A stretch of DNA of 64,000 bases from Propionibacteriaceae bacterium ZF39 (GCA_039565995.1 CP154795.1:2480001-2544000); one strand, 5' to 3'; counted from the first letter of the stretch, positions 17,501 through 26,697 are shown. Notes: generated from the sequence alone by a model not told the origin. A program made the numbers and translations.

Positions 17501-18977
17501 CCACCCGGGCGACGGGGATCCGATCGAAGACCTGGTCCTGCGCTGGGCCCGCACCCACGGCCCGTTCCTCGACCGGACCGTGGCCGGGCGCTACGGCCTC
17601 GGGGTCGGTGTGGTCACCGCCGCCTGTCGGCGCCTCGCCGATGCCGGCGCGCTGGTGCACGGCCGCTTCCGCGAGGGTGTGGCCGAGCGTGAGTGGTGCC
17701 ACCACCGCGTCCTCGCCCTGATCAAACGCCGCACGCTCGCCTCCCTGCGCGCGGCGATCGAGCCGGTGGACCAGTCGGCGTACGCCCGGTTCCTGCCCGC
17801 GTGGCAGGGCGTCGGTGGCCGGGCCCGTGGAGTGGACGGCCTGCTGGGAGTGATCGACCAACTGGCGGGCTGTGCGATCCCGGCGAGCATGTGGGAATCC
17901 CTGATTCTGCCGGCCCGGGTGGAGGACTACGCCCCGGCCCTCCTCGACGAGGTCCTCGCGTCGGGTGAGGCCGTGTGGACCGGTGACGGAGCGATCGGCG
18001 ACGCCGATGGGTGGGTGCGCCTGTGGCCCGGCACGTTTGTCGATGCGCCCGAGCGGCCCGAACCGGAGTCGCCGGCAGCCCGCGAGTTGTGGGAACGCCT
18101 CGATTCCGGGGGTGGCTGGTTCTTCGACGACCTCGTGCGGTCCGGGGACCGAGCGCGGAGCGAGTGGGAGCAGGGGCTCTGGGAACTGGTCTGGAGCGGT
18201 CGTGTCCGGTCGGACACCTTCGCGGCGTTGCGGGCGCTGTCGGGTGCCGGGGCCCTGAAGACGCGGCGTACGCCCCGGACGCGCAGTCGCAGCGGCATGC
18301 TCCGGGCCGCGCGGCGTCCCGTGCGTCCCGTCCTGTCCCCCACGACCACCGGCCGCTGGTCGGCCATCACACCCGACGAGCCCGTCGACCCGATCGACCG
18401 GCTCCTCGTCCTGCTGGATCGTCACGGGGTGGTGACCCGCGGCGCGGTGCTGTCGGAGCAGCCGAACGGTTCGTTCGGGCCCGTCTATCGCGGGTTGAGC
18501 GGTCTCGAGGATGCCGGGCAGTGCCTGCGGGGCTATTTCATCGACGGTCTCGGCGCGGCCCAGTTCGCGGCCTCGGCCACGGTGGACCGGCTTCGTGACC
18601 AGCCGGAGACCGGTGCGCTCGTGCTGGCGGCCACCGACCCGGCGAACGCCTATGGAGCCGCTCTGCCCTGGCCCGAGCGCGACCACGGCCACCGCCCCGG
18701 CCGCAAGCCCGGCGCCATCGTGGTGCTCGTCAACGGTCGGCTGGTGCTCTATCTGGAGCGCGGAGCGAAGACCGTCCTCACCTTCGCAGGGGAGCCCGAC
18801 GATCTGCCGAAGGCCCTCACTGCTCTCGCAGCCGCGGTGGCGGACGCCCGTCTGGCCGGCCTCACCATCGAGAAGGTCGACGGCCGCCACGTGTTCGACC
18901 ACGCAGAGGCTCGCACGGCTCTGGAGGCCGCCGGTTTCACCATGACTCCCCAGGGCATGCGGCTGCGCCTCGGATGA
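14508..18977 (+). CDS. lhr: Lhr-type ATP-dependent DNA/RNA helicase
   Basis: A 1489-residue superfamily 2 helicase of the full-length Lhr (large helicase-related) class, the size of mycobacterial Lhr, which translocates 3'-5' and unwinds RNA:DNA hybrids. Visible motifs: Q-motif region FAAPTPAQAEAWQAI, motif I APTGSGKT (residue about 49), motif II DEIH, motif III GLSATVRPPERVARFL, motif IV IVFVNSRRLAERV, motif V TSSLELGIDMGAVDIV and motif VI SGLQRVGRAGHQVG. A winged helix/Lhr core follows, then a long C-terminal part with repeated winged-helix modules. A CAGTCT box lies 7 bp before the ATG at 14508, compatible with leaderless expression. In mycobacteria lhr is DNA-damage-inducible, but no SOS box is seen on this side. 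Confidence 0.95.
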   Translation: MTTTSPVTDPLAAFGPATREWFTHSFAAPTPAQAEAWQAISSGEHALVIAPTGSGKTLAAFLAALDALHHTPDAEAGCRVVYVSPLKALAVDVERNLRAPLRGIARAADRLGVPSPDIRVGVRSGDTPANERRRIVSNPPDILITTPESLFLMLTSGAREALRTVQTVIIDEIHVLAATKRGAHLALSLERLAELTEHPFQRIGLSATVRPPERVARFLHATESVRIVAPPAAKTWQLDVIVPVDDLAAPDEGAEPDGPRSGSIWPHVTEQVLDLVLAHRSTIVFVNSRRLAERVTSRLNELWAERNGHEVESDPSPATVMAQSGASAGIDPDLPVGVVARAHHGSVSKEQRAVVESELKSGALRCVVATSSLELGIDMGAVDIVIQVESPPSVASGLQRVGRAGHQVGAVSRGAFFPTHRGDLIEAALVVQRMREGLIEEVAELENPLDVLAQQVVAITAGDSITVDDLFALVRRSAHFTRLPRSALDAVLDMLSGRYPSEDFAELRPRLVWDRESGVLTGRPGAQRLAVTSGGTIPDRGLFGVFLIGTGAARRVGELDEEMVYESRVGDVFTLGTTSWRIEAITHDQVQVSPAPGLPGRLPFWKGDSPGRPVELGLAHGAFVRELAADPALGEHLLRERGLDERAASNLLRYLAEQQEATGALPTDTTVVLERFRDDLGDWQLCLHSGLGTPVLSAWALAIGRNAREHHGVEAHATATNDGIVIRIPDTDAQPPGAELIAFDPDELTRLIAEEVGGSALFAARFRECAARALLLPRRDPKARAPLWQQRMRAAQLLEVAAGYPDFPITLETMRECLHDVFDLPGLERVQRAVNAREIRVVEVETPRPSPFARSLLFGYVGQFVYEGDSPLAERRSAALTLDTALLAELLGTDGFSQILDPEIIAGVEAELQGLAPDRRATTAEHLFDLIRTTGPFALAELADRSDGLDVARVVQDLVAARRIAPVRIAGDDRVAVVEDLARLMDGLGVPAPPGFGVHPGDGDPIEDLVLRWARTHGPFLDRTVAGRYGLGVGVVTAACRRLADAGALVHGRFREGVAEREWCHHRVLALIKRRTLASLRAAIEPVDQSAYARFLPAWQGVGGRARGVDGLLGVIDQLAGCAIPASMWESLILPARVEDYAPALLDEVLASGEAVWTGDGAIGDADGWVRLWPGTFVDAPERPEPESPAARELWERLDSGGGWFFDDLVRSGDRARSEWEQGLWELVWSGRVRSDTFAALRALSGAGALKTRRTPRTRSRSGMLRAARRPVRPVLSPTTTGRWSAITPDEPVDPIDRLLVLLDRHGVVTRGAVLSEQPNGSFGPVYRGLSGLEDAGQCLRGYFIDGLGAAQFAASATVDRLRDQPETGALVLAATDPANAYGAALPWPERDHGHRPGRKPGAIVVLVNGRLVLYLERGAKTVLTFAGEPDDLPKALTALAAAVADARLAGLTIEKVDGRHVFDHAEARTALEAAGFTMTPQGMRLRLG

Positions 18978-19001
18978 CTCACCGTTCACACGGTCCCGCG
19001 G

Positions 19002-19037
19002 GTGCTTCCGCTCCGGAAGCACTTGCATAGCGCCCAC
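19002..19037 (+). repeat. Dispersed GCTTCCG hairpin element, copy A
   Basis: The hairpin GTGCTTCCG-CTC-CGGAAGCAC is followed by TTGCATAGCGCC. Two related copies occur at 26659-26697 (minus) and 27005-27038. It lies in the 97-bp gap between lhr and clgR, which are convergent, and may also act as a terminator. Confidence 0.6.
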
Positions 19038-19074
19038 CCACGACCCACGAGAAGGGGCGGTGGGGGTCGCGCGC

Positions 19075-19359
19075 TCAGGCCGCGGCCTGCACCTCGAGCG
19101 GCATCTCCTGGGCGGCACACTTCTCGCTCATCACGGCGAGGAGGGTCGACAGCGGCAGATCCAACGACCCACAGATGGCCGCGAGCAATTCGCTGGACGC
19201 TTCCTTCTGGCCACGCTCGACCTCGGACAGATAGCCGAGACTCACCCGAGCCGAGGCCGACACCTCCCGCAGGGTCTTCCCCTGGGCGGCACGCTCGGAT
19301 CGAAGGGTCTCACCGACCAACTCACGCAACAGCACCGGCTTCTCACCCTCCGCGACCAT
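19075..19359 (-). CDS. clgR: XRE-type transcriptional regulator ClgR
   Basis: A 94-residue helix-turn-helix activator. The HTH is [33 protein letters not shown], closely matching actinobacterial ClgR, which activates clpP, clpC and other proteolysis genes and is itself degraded by Clp. The C-terminus ends EVQAAA, a hydrophobic alanine tail typical of ClgR and needed for Clp recognition. It is the last gene in the order ftsK-rimO-pgsA-cinA-clgR, which is conserved in actinobacteria. It is 60 bp from cinA, so it may also have its own promoter. Confidence 0.9.
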   Translation of the reverse strand: MVAEGEKPVLLRELVGETLRSERAAQGKTLREVSASARVSLGYLSEVERGQKEASSELLAAICGSLDLPLSTLLAVMSEKCAAQEMPLEVQAAA

Positions 19360-19419
19360 GGACCGACTCTATCCAACCTGCGGTGCCCCGAACAGGTATG
19401 ACCTCAACGGCTCGCCGGT

Positions 19420-19953
19420 TCAGGCTATTCCCGGGGGAACTTTCATGATGTCCAGCACCCTCCGCAACGCGCTGGTCACCGCCGTCCGCCGGATCTCGGC
19501 GCGATCTCCGCCGAGCCGAAGGCGTTGGCGACCGGACTCCCCGGCATACCAACCGAGGAACACCGTCCCCGCCGGGTGGCCCTCCTGTTCGCCCGGGCCG
19601 GCCACGCCGGTCAGCCCGAGACCCACATCGGCACCGCACACGCGAGCGGCCCCGGCGGCGAGCGCCTCGACCGCGGGTGCCGACACCGCGCCGTCGAACG
19701 CGAGGATTTCGGCATCCACCCCGCCCAGGGAGTGCTTCAGGTCGGTCGCATAGGTGATCAGGCCCCCGCGATAGATGACCGATGCCCCGGGCACCGACGT
19801 GATCGCCGCCCCCAGCAGGCCCCCGGTGAGGGACTCGGCCGTCGCGAGGGTAAGCCCGGCCGCTGCTGCGGCCGCGACGACCTGCGCGGCCAGTTGGAGC
19901 GTCTCGTCATCGAGCCGGCACTCGAGGCCCGGCACTGTCGGGAATCCCGTCAC
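19420..19953 (-). CDS. pncC: CinA C-terminal domain (PncC-type) nicotinamide-nucleotide amidohydrolase
   Basis: A 177-residue stand-alone CinA C-terminal domain, which converts nicotinamide mononucleotide to nicotinate mononucleotide and ammonia in NAD salvage. Family motifs are ATAESLTGGLLGAAITSVPGAS and VGLGLTGVAGPGEQEGHPAGTVFLGW. The GTG at 19953 overlaps the pgsA stop codon (GTGA), so the genes are coupled. The N-terminal molybdopterin-like domain of full CinA is absent, as usual for actinobacterial copies beside pgsA and clgR. Enzyme activity is inferred from family. Confidence 0.9.
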   Translation of the reverse strand: MTGFPTVPGLECRLDDETLQLAAQVVAAAAAAGLTLATAESLTGGLLGAAITSVPGASVIYRGGLITYATDLKHSLGGVDAEILAFDGAVSAPAVEALAAGAARVCGADVGLGLTGVAGPGEQEGHPAGTVFLGWYAGESGRQRLRLGGDRAEIRRTAVTSALRRVLDIMKVPPGIA

Positions 19954-20558
19954 GCCGCCTCGTCGGCCTTCTCGGCATCCGCGACGCCGCGGACATAGTC
20001 GATGCCGGTGATCACGGTGATGAGCGTGGCGAGAGCCATGACCAACCACGAGATGACCTCGGGCAGGGCGGCGAGGGTGAACGGCGTCCCCCACACATAG
20101 CCCGGCGACGGCATCAGGAACAGGATGAGCGCCACGGCCTGGGTGACCGTCTTGAGTTTGCCGCCCTTGCTGGCCGCGAGCACGACCCCGCGGCGCAGGA
20201 GCAGGAACCGCATCAGGGTGATGCCCCACTCGCGGACCAGAATGATGATGGTCACGAACCAGGGCAGCTCGCCCAGGATGCTGAGCCCGACGAACGCCAT
20301 GCCGGTGATCGCTTTGTCTGCGATGGGATCGGCGATCTTGCCGAAGTTGGTCACCAGGTTGGCCCGGCGTGCCCACCAGCCGTCGATCAGGTCGGTCAGG
20401 ATCGCGACGGCGAAGACGATGGTGGTGGCGATCCGCCAGTTCGTGTCATCGCCGTGCGCCAGCAGCATCCACGCGAAGATCGGGACGGCGACCAGGCGCA
20501 GGGAGGTGAGGATGTTGGGCCCGTTCAGCGACGACGGGGCGGTCTGTTCGGCTGTCAC
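19950..20558 (-). CDS. pgsA: CDP-diacylglycerol--glycerol-3-phosphate 3-phosphatidyltransferase
   Basis: An integral membrane CDP-alcohol phosphatidyltransferase making phosphatidylglycerophosphate. The signature DGxxAR(x8)GxxxDxxxD appears as DLIDGWWARRANLVTNFGKIADPIADK. About five or six hydrophobic segments follow. The GTG at 20558 overlaps the rimO stop (GTGA) and gives 202 residues, the usual size. Position between rimO and cinA matches other actinobacteria. The phosphatidylglycerophosphate assignment over related PgsA-like paralogues rests on similarity and context. Confidence 0.92.
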   Translation of the reverse strand: MTAEQTAPSSLNGPNILTSLRLVAVPIFAWMLLAHGDDTNWRIATTIVFAVAILTDLIDGWWARRANLVTNFGKIADPIADKAITGMAFVGLSILGELPWFVTIIILVREWGITLMRFLLLRRGVVLAASKGGKLKTVTQAVALILFLMPSPGYVWGTPFTLAALPEVISWLVMALATLITVITGIDYVRGVADAEKADEAA

Positions 20559-22000
20559 GGCTGTCCCTCTGCTTCGATCACCACATCCACGCCCTCGCTG
20601 TCGACCACGACCCCCGACACGATGTCTCCGACGGCCACCGACTCGAGCCCGGTCACCAGGCATTCGCCGTCGACCTCGGGCCCCTGGTGTTCGGCGCGAC
20701 CGATGACGCCGTCGTCGGTGATGTGTTCGATGAGCACGCGCACGGGTTCGCCGATGCGGTCGGCCGCACGCTGGTCGACCAACTGCTCCGCCAGGTCCGC
20801 GATCCGCGAACGACGCTCCTCGATCACGTCCTCGGCGATCTTGCCGTCGAGCCCGGCGGCCTCGGTGCCGTCCTCATCGGAGTATCCGAACACGCCGATC
20901 GCATCCAGCCGCGCGTCGGTGAGGAAGTCGGCCACGATGTCGGCATCGGCCTCGGTCTCCCCCGGGAACCCGAGGATGACGTTGGAGCGGATGCCGGCCA
21001 GGGGCGAGAGCCGGCGTACCGACTCGATGAGCCCGAGGAACGTCTCCGCATGCCCGAACCGCCGCATCCGCCGGAGCACGGGCTCAGAGGCGTGCTGAAA
21101 CGACAGATCGAAATAGGGCACGACCTTGTCGGTCGCGATCATCGCCTCGACGAGAGTCGACCGGGTCTCTGCCGGCTGCAGATAGGACACGCGGATCCAG
21201 TCGAGCCCGTCGACCTTGGACAGGTCGCCCAACAGTGACTCCAGCGCCCGGATATCGCCAAGATCCTTGCCATAGGACGACGAGTTCTCGGAGACGAGGA
21301 AGACTTCCTTCACGCCCTGTTCGACGAGCCAGCGGGCCTCGTTGACGATGTCGTCGGGGCGGCGGGAGAGGTACGCCCCCCGGAACGCCGGGATCGCACA
21401 GAACGCGCACCTGCGGTCACATCCGGACGCCAGCTTGAGCGGCGCCATGACCGACTTCTCCAGGCGCTTCCGCACCACGCGCGCACCGAACGCGGCACCC
21501 GGCTCGGCGCCCAGATCGGCGTACGCGTCCCCGTGACCCGGAACGGAAGCGGCCTCCGACTGCCGGTCGACCGGCGTCAGCGGCAGGAGCGTACGCCGGT
21601 CGCGCGGCACATGAGCCGCAGGCCGATCACCGTGAAGAATCGCTGTGAGCTTGCCGGCGATATCGCCGTAGTCGTCGAAGCTCAACACGGCATCGGTCTC
21701 GGTGAGCTCGGAGGCCAGCTCCTGGCCATAGCGCTCGGCCATGCACCCGACGGCGACGACCGCCTTGGCTTTGCCCTGCTCCTTGAGGTCGGACGCGGCC
21801 ATCAGCGTGTTGATCGAGTCCATCTTGGCGGCCTCGATGAAGCCGCAGGTGTTGACCATCACCGCATCGGCGTCCTCGGGCTCGTCGACGAGGCGGAACC
21901 CGCCGGCCTCGAGCCGCGCGGCGAGTTCTTCGGAGTCGACCTCGTTGCGCGCGCAGCCGAGGGTGACGAGGTGGACAGAAGTCAGGGTGTCATCAGTCAT
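20555..22000 (-). CDS. rimO: Ribosomal protein uS12 methylthiotransferase RimO
   Basis: A radical-SAM enzyme that methylthiolates an aspartate of ribosomal protein S12. The 481-residue protein shows the MTTase N-domain (VTLGCARNEVDSE, MVNTCGFIEAAK, VGCMAERY), the radical-SAM motif CDRRCAFC near residue 205, and a C-terminal TRAM domain. GCARNEVDSE is the RimO-specific form, separating it from MiaB at 5482. It lies 50 bp after ftsK and overlaps pgsA by four bases. Confidence 0.96.
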   Translation of the reverse strand: MTDDTLTSVHLVTLGCARNEVDSEELAARLEAGGFRLVDEPEDADAVMVNTCGFIEAAKMDSINTLMAASDLKEQGKAKAVVAVGCMAERYGQELASELTETDAVLSFDDYGDIAGKLTAILHGDRPAAHVPRDRRTLLPLTPVDRQSEAASVPGHGDAYADLGAEPGAAFGARVVRKRLEKSVMAPLKLASGCDRRCAFCAIPAFRGAYLSRRPDDIVNEARWLVEQGVKEVFLVSENSSSYGKDLGDIRALESLLGDLSKVDGLDWIRVSYLQPAETRSTLVEAMIATDKVVPYFDLSFQHASEPVLRRMRRFGHAETFLGLIESVRRLSPLAGIRSNVILGFPGETEADADIVADFLTDARLDAIGVFGYSDEDGTEAAGLDGKIAEDVIEERRSRIADLAEQLVDQRAADRIGEPVRVLIEHITDDGVIGRAEHQGPEVDGECLVTGLESVAVGDIVSGVVVDSEGVDVVIEAEGQP

Positions 22001-22050
22001 GGCCCGGTCATTCTCCCACGCCCGTCGTCCGTTCCGAATCCGTTGATCCG

Positions 22051-24738
22051 TCAGGCGCTGCCCTGCAGGTTGGTCAGCACCTCGTCGAGATCATCCGGCT
22101 TCACGAGCACCTCACGCGGCTTCGAGCCCTCCGATGGTCCCACGACACCCCGGGTCTCCAGGATGTCCATGAGCCGACCGGCCTTGGCGAAGCCGACGCG
22201 CAGCTTGCGCTGCAGCATCGACGTCGAGCCGAGCTGGAGGTTGACGACGAGCTGAACGGCCTCGAGCACGAGTTCGAGATCGTCCCCGATGTCCTCGGCG
22301 ACCTTCTTCTCCGACGCCGCGGGAGTAGTGACCTCGGCGTTGTAGGTCGGGGTGAGCTGGCCGGTGATGTGCTTGACGACCTGGCGTACCTCGCCCTCGC
22401 CCACCCACGAGCCCTGCACACGGACGGGCTTGCTCGCGCCCATGGGCAGGAACAGTCCGTCACCCTGGCCGACGAGCTTCTCCGCGCCCGGCTGATCGAG
22501 GATGACGCGGGAGTCGGTCATCGACGACGTCGCGAACGCCAGTCGCGACGGCACGTTGGCCTTGATCAGGCCCGTGACGACATCGGTCGAGGGCCGCTGG
22601 GTCGCCAGCACGAGATGGATGCCCGCGGCACGCGCCAGCTGGGTGATGCGGACGATCGAGTCCTCGACATCGCGAGGGGCGACCATCATCAGGTCGGCGA
22701 GCTCGTCGACGACGACCAGCAGATAGGGATAGGGCGTGAGCTCGCGCTCGGAGCCTTCCTGCGGGGACACCGCACCGGCGCGCACGGCCTTGTTGAAGTC
22801 GTCGACATGACGGAAGCCGAAGTTGGCGAGGTCGTCATAGCGCATGTCCATCTCGCGCACGACCCACTGCAGTGCCTCGGCTGCCTTCTTGGGATTGGTG
22901 ATGATGGGCGTCACCAGGTGGGGAATGCCCTCATAGGCCGTCAGCTCCACGCGCTTCGGGTCGACGAGGAGCATCCGCACCTCGTCCGGCGTCGCCCGCA
23001 TCATGATCGACGTGATGAGCGAGTTGATGAACGAGGACTTGCCCGAGCCCGTGGCGCCGGCCACCAGGAGGTGCGGCATCTTCGCCATGTTGGCGATGAC
23101 GAACCCACCCTCGACGTCCTTGCCGAGGCCGACGGTCATCGGGTGATGATCGTTGCGAGCCCGGCTGGACCGCAGCACGTCACCGAGGGTGACGATCTCC
23201 TTGTCGGTGTTCGGAATCTCGATGCCGATGGCCGACTTGCCCGGAATGGGCGAGAGGATGCGGACGTCCTGGGAGGCAACGGCGTAGGCGATGTTCTTGC
23301 TCAGCGCGGTGACCCGTTCGACCTTGACGGCCGGGCCGAGCTCGACCTCATAGCGCGTCACCGTCGGGCCACGCGTATAGCCGGTCACCGCAGCGTCCAC
23401 GTTGAACTGGTCCATGACCTCGGTCAGCGAGTTCACGACGGCGTCGGAGGCCGCCGTGCGGGCCTTCGGCACGCTGCCGGCCTTGAGTGCGCCGGCGTCC
23501 GGGAGCACATATTGCACATCGCCCGACAGCTGCAGCTGCTCCACGCGCTGTGGGATCGGGGAATGGTTCGGCGCCTCCACGACCTGGGTCTCGGCGTCCG
23601 GGGTGACCTCGGGTGCGACTGGCACGGGAGTGGGGGCGGCAGCCTCGGGCGGCAGTCCTGCAGTGACCTTGCCCGCGCCGCGGCCCCGGGTCTTCGACCC
23701 CGACAGCGTCGGCTCTGCCTCACCGAGCGCCTCGATGTCGAAGACAGAGTCGTCCCCGTCGGTGCGGTCATGGCCGTCGGAGAGGGCGGGGGCAGGCGTA
23801 CGCCGGCGGCGCTTCGAGGAACGCGGCGCGGGCTCGGCCTCCGCGTCCTCGGTCAGCTCCGCACGGTCACGGACGAGGGGGGTGTCATAGGCCTCGTCGA
23901 CCCCGTACTCGAGGTCGTCCGCCGGCTCGCGCGGTTCACGCTGGACGAGGGTCCGGACCCGCTCCCCCAGCTCGTGGAGCGGGAGGCCCACCACGACGAG
24001 CACGCCGAAGAGCATCAGCAGGACGAGCAGCGGCACCGCGACATAGACCGACAGCAGATCACTGAGGAGGCTGGACGAGATGAACCCGAGGATGCCGCCC
24101 GCCGCGCGCAGGCGCTCCGGCATGTCGGGTCGCGGCAGCCCATGGGCGACGTTGATCAGGCCCAGCAGGCCCAGCGGCAGGGCGATCCAGCCCACGATCT
24201 GGCGGCCGACAGGACCGTTGCGATCGGGGTGGCGCAGCGTACGCCAGGCCATCCAGCCCAGCGCCAGAGGCGAGGCGAACGCCAGGTTGCCGATGACGGT
24301 GCCGACACCGGACACGATCGCCGGGCCGACAGGCGGCGGGATCGACCACCAGAATGCGGCGGCGAGCACGATGCCCGCGCCGAGCAGGAAGAGACCGGCC
24401 CCGTCGCGGCGCAGACCCGGATCCAGGTCGCGCGCACTGTGACCGATGGATCGCACCGCGGCGCCGACCCCGTGGGCCAGGCCGCGCAGGACGGTGGCGA
24501 TGCCGGCGACGATCAGCTCGAGAATGCCCCGCCGCGGTGGTTTCCGCGACCGGCTGGTCGACGGTCGGCGCGCCGGTTGCTTCCGGGCGCTCGAGCCGCC
24601 GCGGGCCGCGGGGCGGGCAGCAGAACCGCCCCGGGGTGCGGGGCGGGTGGTCTTCTTGGTTCCGGACGGACGCGGACGGGAGCCCGACGAAGACGTCGAG
24701 CTCGAGGTCCGCGCCGGGGAAGTCGCGCGGCTCGCCAT
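22051..24738 (-). CDS. ftsK: DNA translocase FtsK
   Basis: A division-linked DNA pump that clears chromosome termini from the septum. The 895-residue protein begins with a basic, serine/proline-rich tail (about 75 residues), then four or five transmembrane helices (about 85-250), a variable acidic linker, and the motor domain with Walker [10 protein letters not shown] and Walker [15 protein letters not shown]. The gamma winged-helix domain closes the protein ([24 protein letters not shown]) and normally reads polar KOPS-like sequences. TAGGCT lies exactly 7 bp before the ATG at 24738, so leaderless expression is likely. It lies between thiL and rimO. Confidence 0.96.
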   Translation of the reverse strand: MASRATSPARTSSSTSSSGSRPRPSGTKKTTRPAPRGGSAARPAARGGSSARKQPARRPSTSRSRKPPRRGILELIVAGIATVLRGLAHGVGAAVRSIGHSARDLDPGLRRDGAGLFLLGAGIVLAAAFWWSIPPPVGPAIVSGVGTVIGNLAFASPLALGWMAWRTLRHPDRNGPVGRQIVGWIALPLGLLGLINVAHGLPRPDMPERLRAAGGILGFISSSLLSDLLSVYVAVPLLVLLMLFGVLVVVGLPLHELGERVRTLVQREPREPADDLEYGVDEAYDTPLVRDRAELTEDAEAEPAPRSSKRRRRTPAPALSDGHDRTDGDDSVFDIEALGEAEPTLSGSKTRGRGAGKVTAGLPPEAAAPTPVPVAPEVTPDAETQVVEAPNHSPIPQRVEQLQLSGDVQYVLPDAGALKAGSVPKARTAASDAVVNSLTEVMDQFNVDAAVTGYTRGPTVTRYEVELGPAVKVERVTALSKNIAYAVASQDVRILSPIPGKSAIGIEIPNTDKEIVTLGDVLRSSRARNDHHPMTVGLGKDVEGGFVIANMAKMPHLLVAGATGSGKSSFINSLITSIMMRATPDEVRMLLVDPKRVELTAYEGIPHLVTPIITNPKKAAEALQWVVREMDMRYDDLANFGFRHVDDFNKAVRAGAVSPQEGSERELTPYPYLLVVVDELADLMMVAPRDVEDSIVRITQLARAAGIHLVLATQRPSTDVVTGLIKANVPSRLAFATSSMTDSRVILDQPGAEKLVGQGDGLFLPMGASKPVRVQGSWVGEGEVRQVVKHITGQLTPTYNAEVTTPAASEKKVAEDIGDDLELVLEAVQLVVNLQLGSTSMLQRKLRVGFAKAGRLMDILETRGVVGPSEGSKPREVLVKPDDLDEVLTNLQGSA

Positions 24739-24745
24739 GGGCGTC

Positions 24746-24751
24746 AGCCTA
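24746..24751 (-). promoter_or_regulatory. -10 box for leaderless ftsK
   Basis: TAGGCT on the minus strand is followed by 7 bp and then the ftsK ATG. The same spacing recurs at about ten other genes in the window. Confidence 0.55.
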
Positions 24752-24805
24752 GGCGATCACGCGCGTACGCCCGCAACTCCCACGCCGCGATCCCGGCGTG
24801 CGAAC

Positions 24806-25786
24806 TCAGCGAAAGTGATCCCATCCGGACTCGTCGGCCCACGGCTGGCCGTCGACGAGCACCTCGGGTCCTGTCTTGCCCGTCTCGGCGACCCTGCCGA
24901 TCACCAGCCACCCCTCGGGCACCGAACCCGGCGGGAAGGTCGCCGCCAGCGCGTGGTCCTCGCCACCGGTGAGCAGGAACGTCCACGGGTCGGCGCCGGT
25001 CGCGGCCGCCACCGCGTTGATCGGCTCCGGCACGGTGAAGGCGTCCCGCCGGAGGTCCACCCGCACGCCGGAGGCGGTCGCCACATGGCCGAGATCGGCC
25101 AGCAACCCGTCGGAGACATCGATCATCGATGTCGCACCGGCGGTCCGGGCCTCCTCTCCGGCGCTGTAGACCACCTCGGGCACCTTGTAGGCATCCACCA
25201 GCACCCTGGGCGACCGGAAGCCGCGCGACAGCACCCGCAGACCGGCCGCCGACCACCCGATCCGCCCCCGGAGTGCCACCTCGTCCCCGGGTCGTGCGCC
25301 ACTGCGCAGGATCGGCGACCGGCCCGCCAGGTCGCCGAAGACCGTCACCGTGATCACGACCACGGGGCCGGACGTGACGTCGCCCCCGACCAGCGCGATC
25401 CCTGATTTGGCGGCCTCCACCTTCATGCCCTGCGTGCACTGCTTGGCCCACGAGGCAGCCAGGTCGGCCGGCGCCGTGAAGGCCACGACGAGCGCCACCG
25501 GCCGGGAGCCCATCGCGATCAGGTCGGCCACGGCCGCTGCGACGGCGCGCTGGCCCACCTCGTGCGGCAGCGACCAGTCCGGGCGGAAGTGCACCCCCGA
25601 CACCACCGTGTCGGTGGAGATCACGAGGTCCCCCTCGATCCGGACCACCGCACCGTCGTCCCCGGGTCCCACCAGCACGCGCGGGTCGGCGGCCAGGTCA
25701 CCGGTGATGCTGCGGATGAGCCCGAACTCCCCCACCTCACCCAGGGTGTTCGCCTCGGTCGGCTCGGAGCGGGGTGGGACGGTCAT
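24806..25786 (-). CDS. thiL: Thiamine-monophosphate kinase
   Basis: Phosphorylates thiamine monophosphate to thiamine diphosphate, the ThDP cofactor also used by IlvB in this window. The AIRS/PurM-like fold is recognised by VGPGDDGAVV, ISTDTVVSGVHFRPDW, ADLIAMGSRPVALVVAF, GGDVTSGPVV, ASMIDVSDGLLADLGH and TGGEDHALAATFP. The ATG at 25786 follows GAAGGAG and gives 326 residues; an earlier open frame is rejected. No thiamine riboswitch is seen upstream. It is divergent from a small Lrp-like gene. Confidence 0.95.
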   Translation of the reverse strand: MTVPPRSEPTEANTLGEVGEFGLIRSITGDLAADPRVLVGPGDDGAVVRIEGDLVISTDTVVSGVHFRPDWSLPHEVGQRAVAAAVADLIAMGSRPVALVVAFTAPADLAASWAKQCTQGMKVEAAKSGIALVGGDVTSGPVVVITVTVFGDLAGRSPILRSGARPGDEVALRGRIGWSAAGLRVLSRGFRSPRVLVDAYKVPEVVYSAGEEARTAGATSMIDVSDGLLADLGHVATASGVRVDLRRDAFTVPEPINAVAAATGADPWTFLLTGGEDHALAATFPPGSVPEGWLVIGRVAETGKTGPEVLVDGQPWADESGWDHFR

Positions 25787-25892
25787 GGACCACTCCTTCA
25801 CTGGATTCCGGGCGGTCGATCCGCCGGCGACACGGTACCGTGAACCCCAACCGCAACACCGGACCATCACCTGAGCAACCCGAGGAGTCCGC

Positions 25893-26129
25893 ATGGCTGT
25901 GAAGGCCTACATCCTGGTGCAGACCACGGTCGGCAAAGCAGCCGAAGTCGCCCGGGCGATCCGTGGGATCGACGGCGTGCTCGTCGCGGACGATGTCACC
26001 GGGCCCTATGACGTCATCGTGACCGCCGAAGCTGTCAGCGTCGACGAACTCGGGCGCCTGGTCGTGGCGGGGGTGCAGAGTGTCCCGGGCATCACCCGCA
26101 CCGTGACCTGCCCCGTCGTCACCCTGTGA
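25893..26129 (+). CDS. Stand-alone Lrp/AsnC ligand-binding (RAM) domain protein
   Basis: A 78-residue protein made only of the C-terminal effector domain of Lrp/AsnC regulators (MAVKAYILVQTTVGKAAEVA, GPYDVIVTAEA), with no helix-turn-helix. Such stand-alone domains form ACT-like oligomers and may bind amino acids or partner with full-length Lrp proteins; no specific role is established. A GAGGAG site precedes the ATG. The stop overlaps the GTG start of the DUF3515 gene by four bases. It faces thiL divergently across about 106 bp. Confidence 0.85.
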   Translation: MAVKAYILVQTTVGKAAEVARAIRGIDGVLVADDVTGPYDVIVTAEAVSVDELGRLVVAGVQSVPGITRTVTCPVVTL

Positions 26130-26578
26130 GCCGCCTGCGCACGCTCGTGGGCCTCGGGCTCGCCATCACGCTGACGACCGCCTGCGCCGGCCCTGTCAGC
26201 GTTGCCGAACCCGAGGTCGACCCCGAGACCCGGCGCATTTGCGGCGACATCGTCACCGACCTCCCACGGACGGTGCTCGATGCTCCCCGCCGCGACACCA
26301 CCGGCGTGATCAGCGCCGCATGGGGGACGCCGCCCATCACGTTCCTCTGCGGCGTACCCAAGCCGGCGGCCATGGCCACCGACACCCGCTGCTTCGAGGT
26401 GAGTGGCATCGGCTGGTTCGCGCAGGAAGGCGAGGGCGGCTGGCTCTTCACGACCATCGGTCGCCACGTGACGGTGCAGTTGGGCGTGCCCAACAAGTAC
26501 GCCCCAGAGGCCAACGCCCTGGTCGAGGTCGCTGCTGCCATCGAGGCGCACGACCCGCAACACACGCCGTGTCTATGA
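26126..26578 (+). CDS. DUF3515 family lipoprotein
   Basis: A 150-residue secreted protein with a short signal peptide and lipobox ending TTAC (cysteine about residue 20). The mature part matches DUF3515, found next to ddl and thiL in actinobacteria: RRICGDIVTDLP, AAWGTPPITFLCGV, GIGWFAQEG and TIGRHVTVQLGVP. Four cysteines remain in the mature domain, suggesting two disulfides. Function is unknown. The GTG start at 26126 overlaps the previous gene (GTGA), so it is translationally coupled to the Lrp-like protein. A 589-bp non-coding gap follows. Confidence 0.87.
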   Translation: MSRLRTLVGLGLAITLTTACAGPVSVAEPEVDPETRRICGDIVTDLPRTVLDAPRRDTTGVISAAWGTPPITFLCGVPKPAAMATDTRCFEVSGIGWFAQEGEGGWLFTTIGRHVTVQLGVPNKYAPEANALVEVAAAIEAHDPQHTPCL

Positions 26579-26658
26579 GGTCGCTCCGCCTGCCGAACCC
26601 TGGGCAGTGGGTCGGTTGGCGCACGCTGTAGCGATTTCGCCCCCGAGGGTGGTGGTCG

Positions 26659-26697
26659 GGCCCTATGGAAGTGCTTCCGATGCGGAAGCGCTCCGAC
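26659..26697 (-). repeat. Dispersed GCTTCCG hairpin element, copy C
   Basis: On the minus strand: GCGCTTCCG-CAT-CGGAAGCAC followed by TTCCATAGGGCCCGACC. Copy A has the same layout (CGGAAGCACTTGCATAGCGCCC), differing at few positions outside the loop. Confidence 0.6.

Noticed and set aside
16572-19118. Very long open frame antisense to the Lhr gene; similar long antisense frames cover glnS, mptB, ilvB, ilvD and the LGFP gene.
   Set aside because: They lie opposite well-supported genes, lack family motifs or ribosome sites, have low-complexity R/P/G/A-rich translations, and are expected at this GC content.
24806-25892. Thiamine riboswitch upstream of thiL.
   Set aside because: No THI-box core or two-stem layout is seen in the 106-bp divergent gap.
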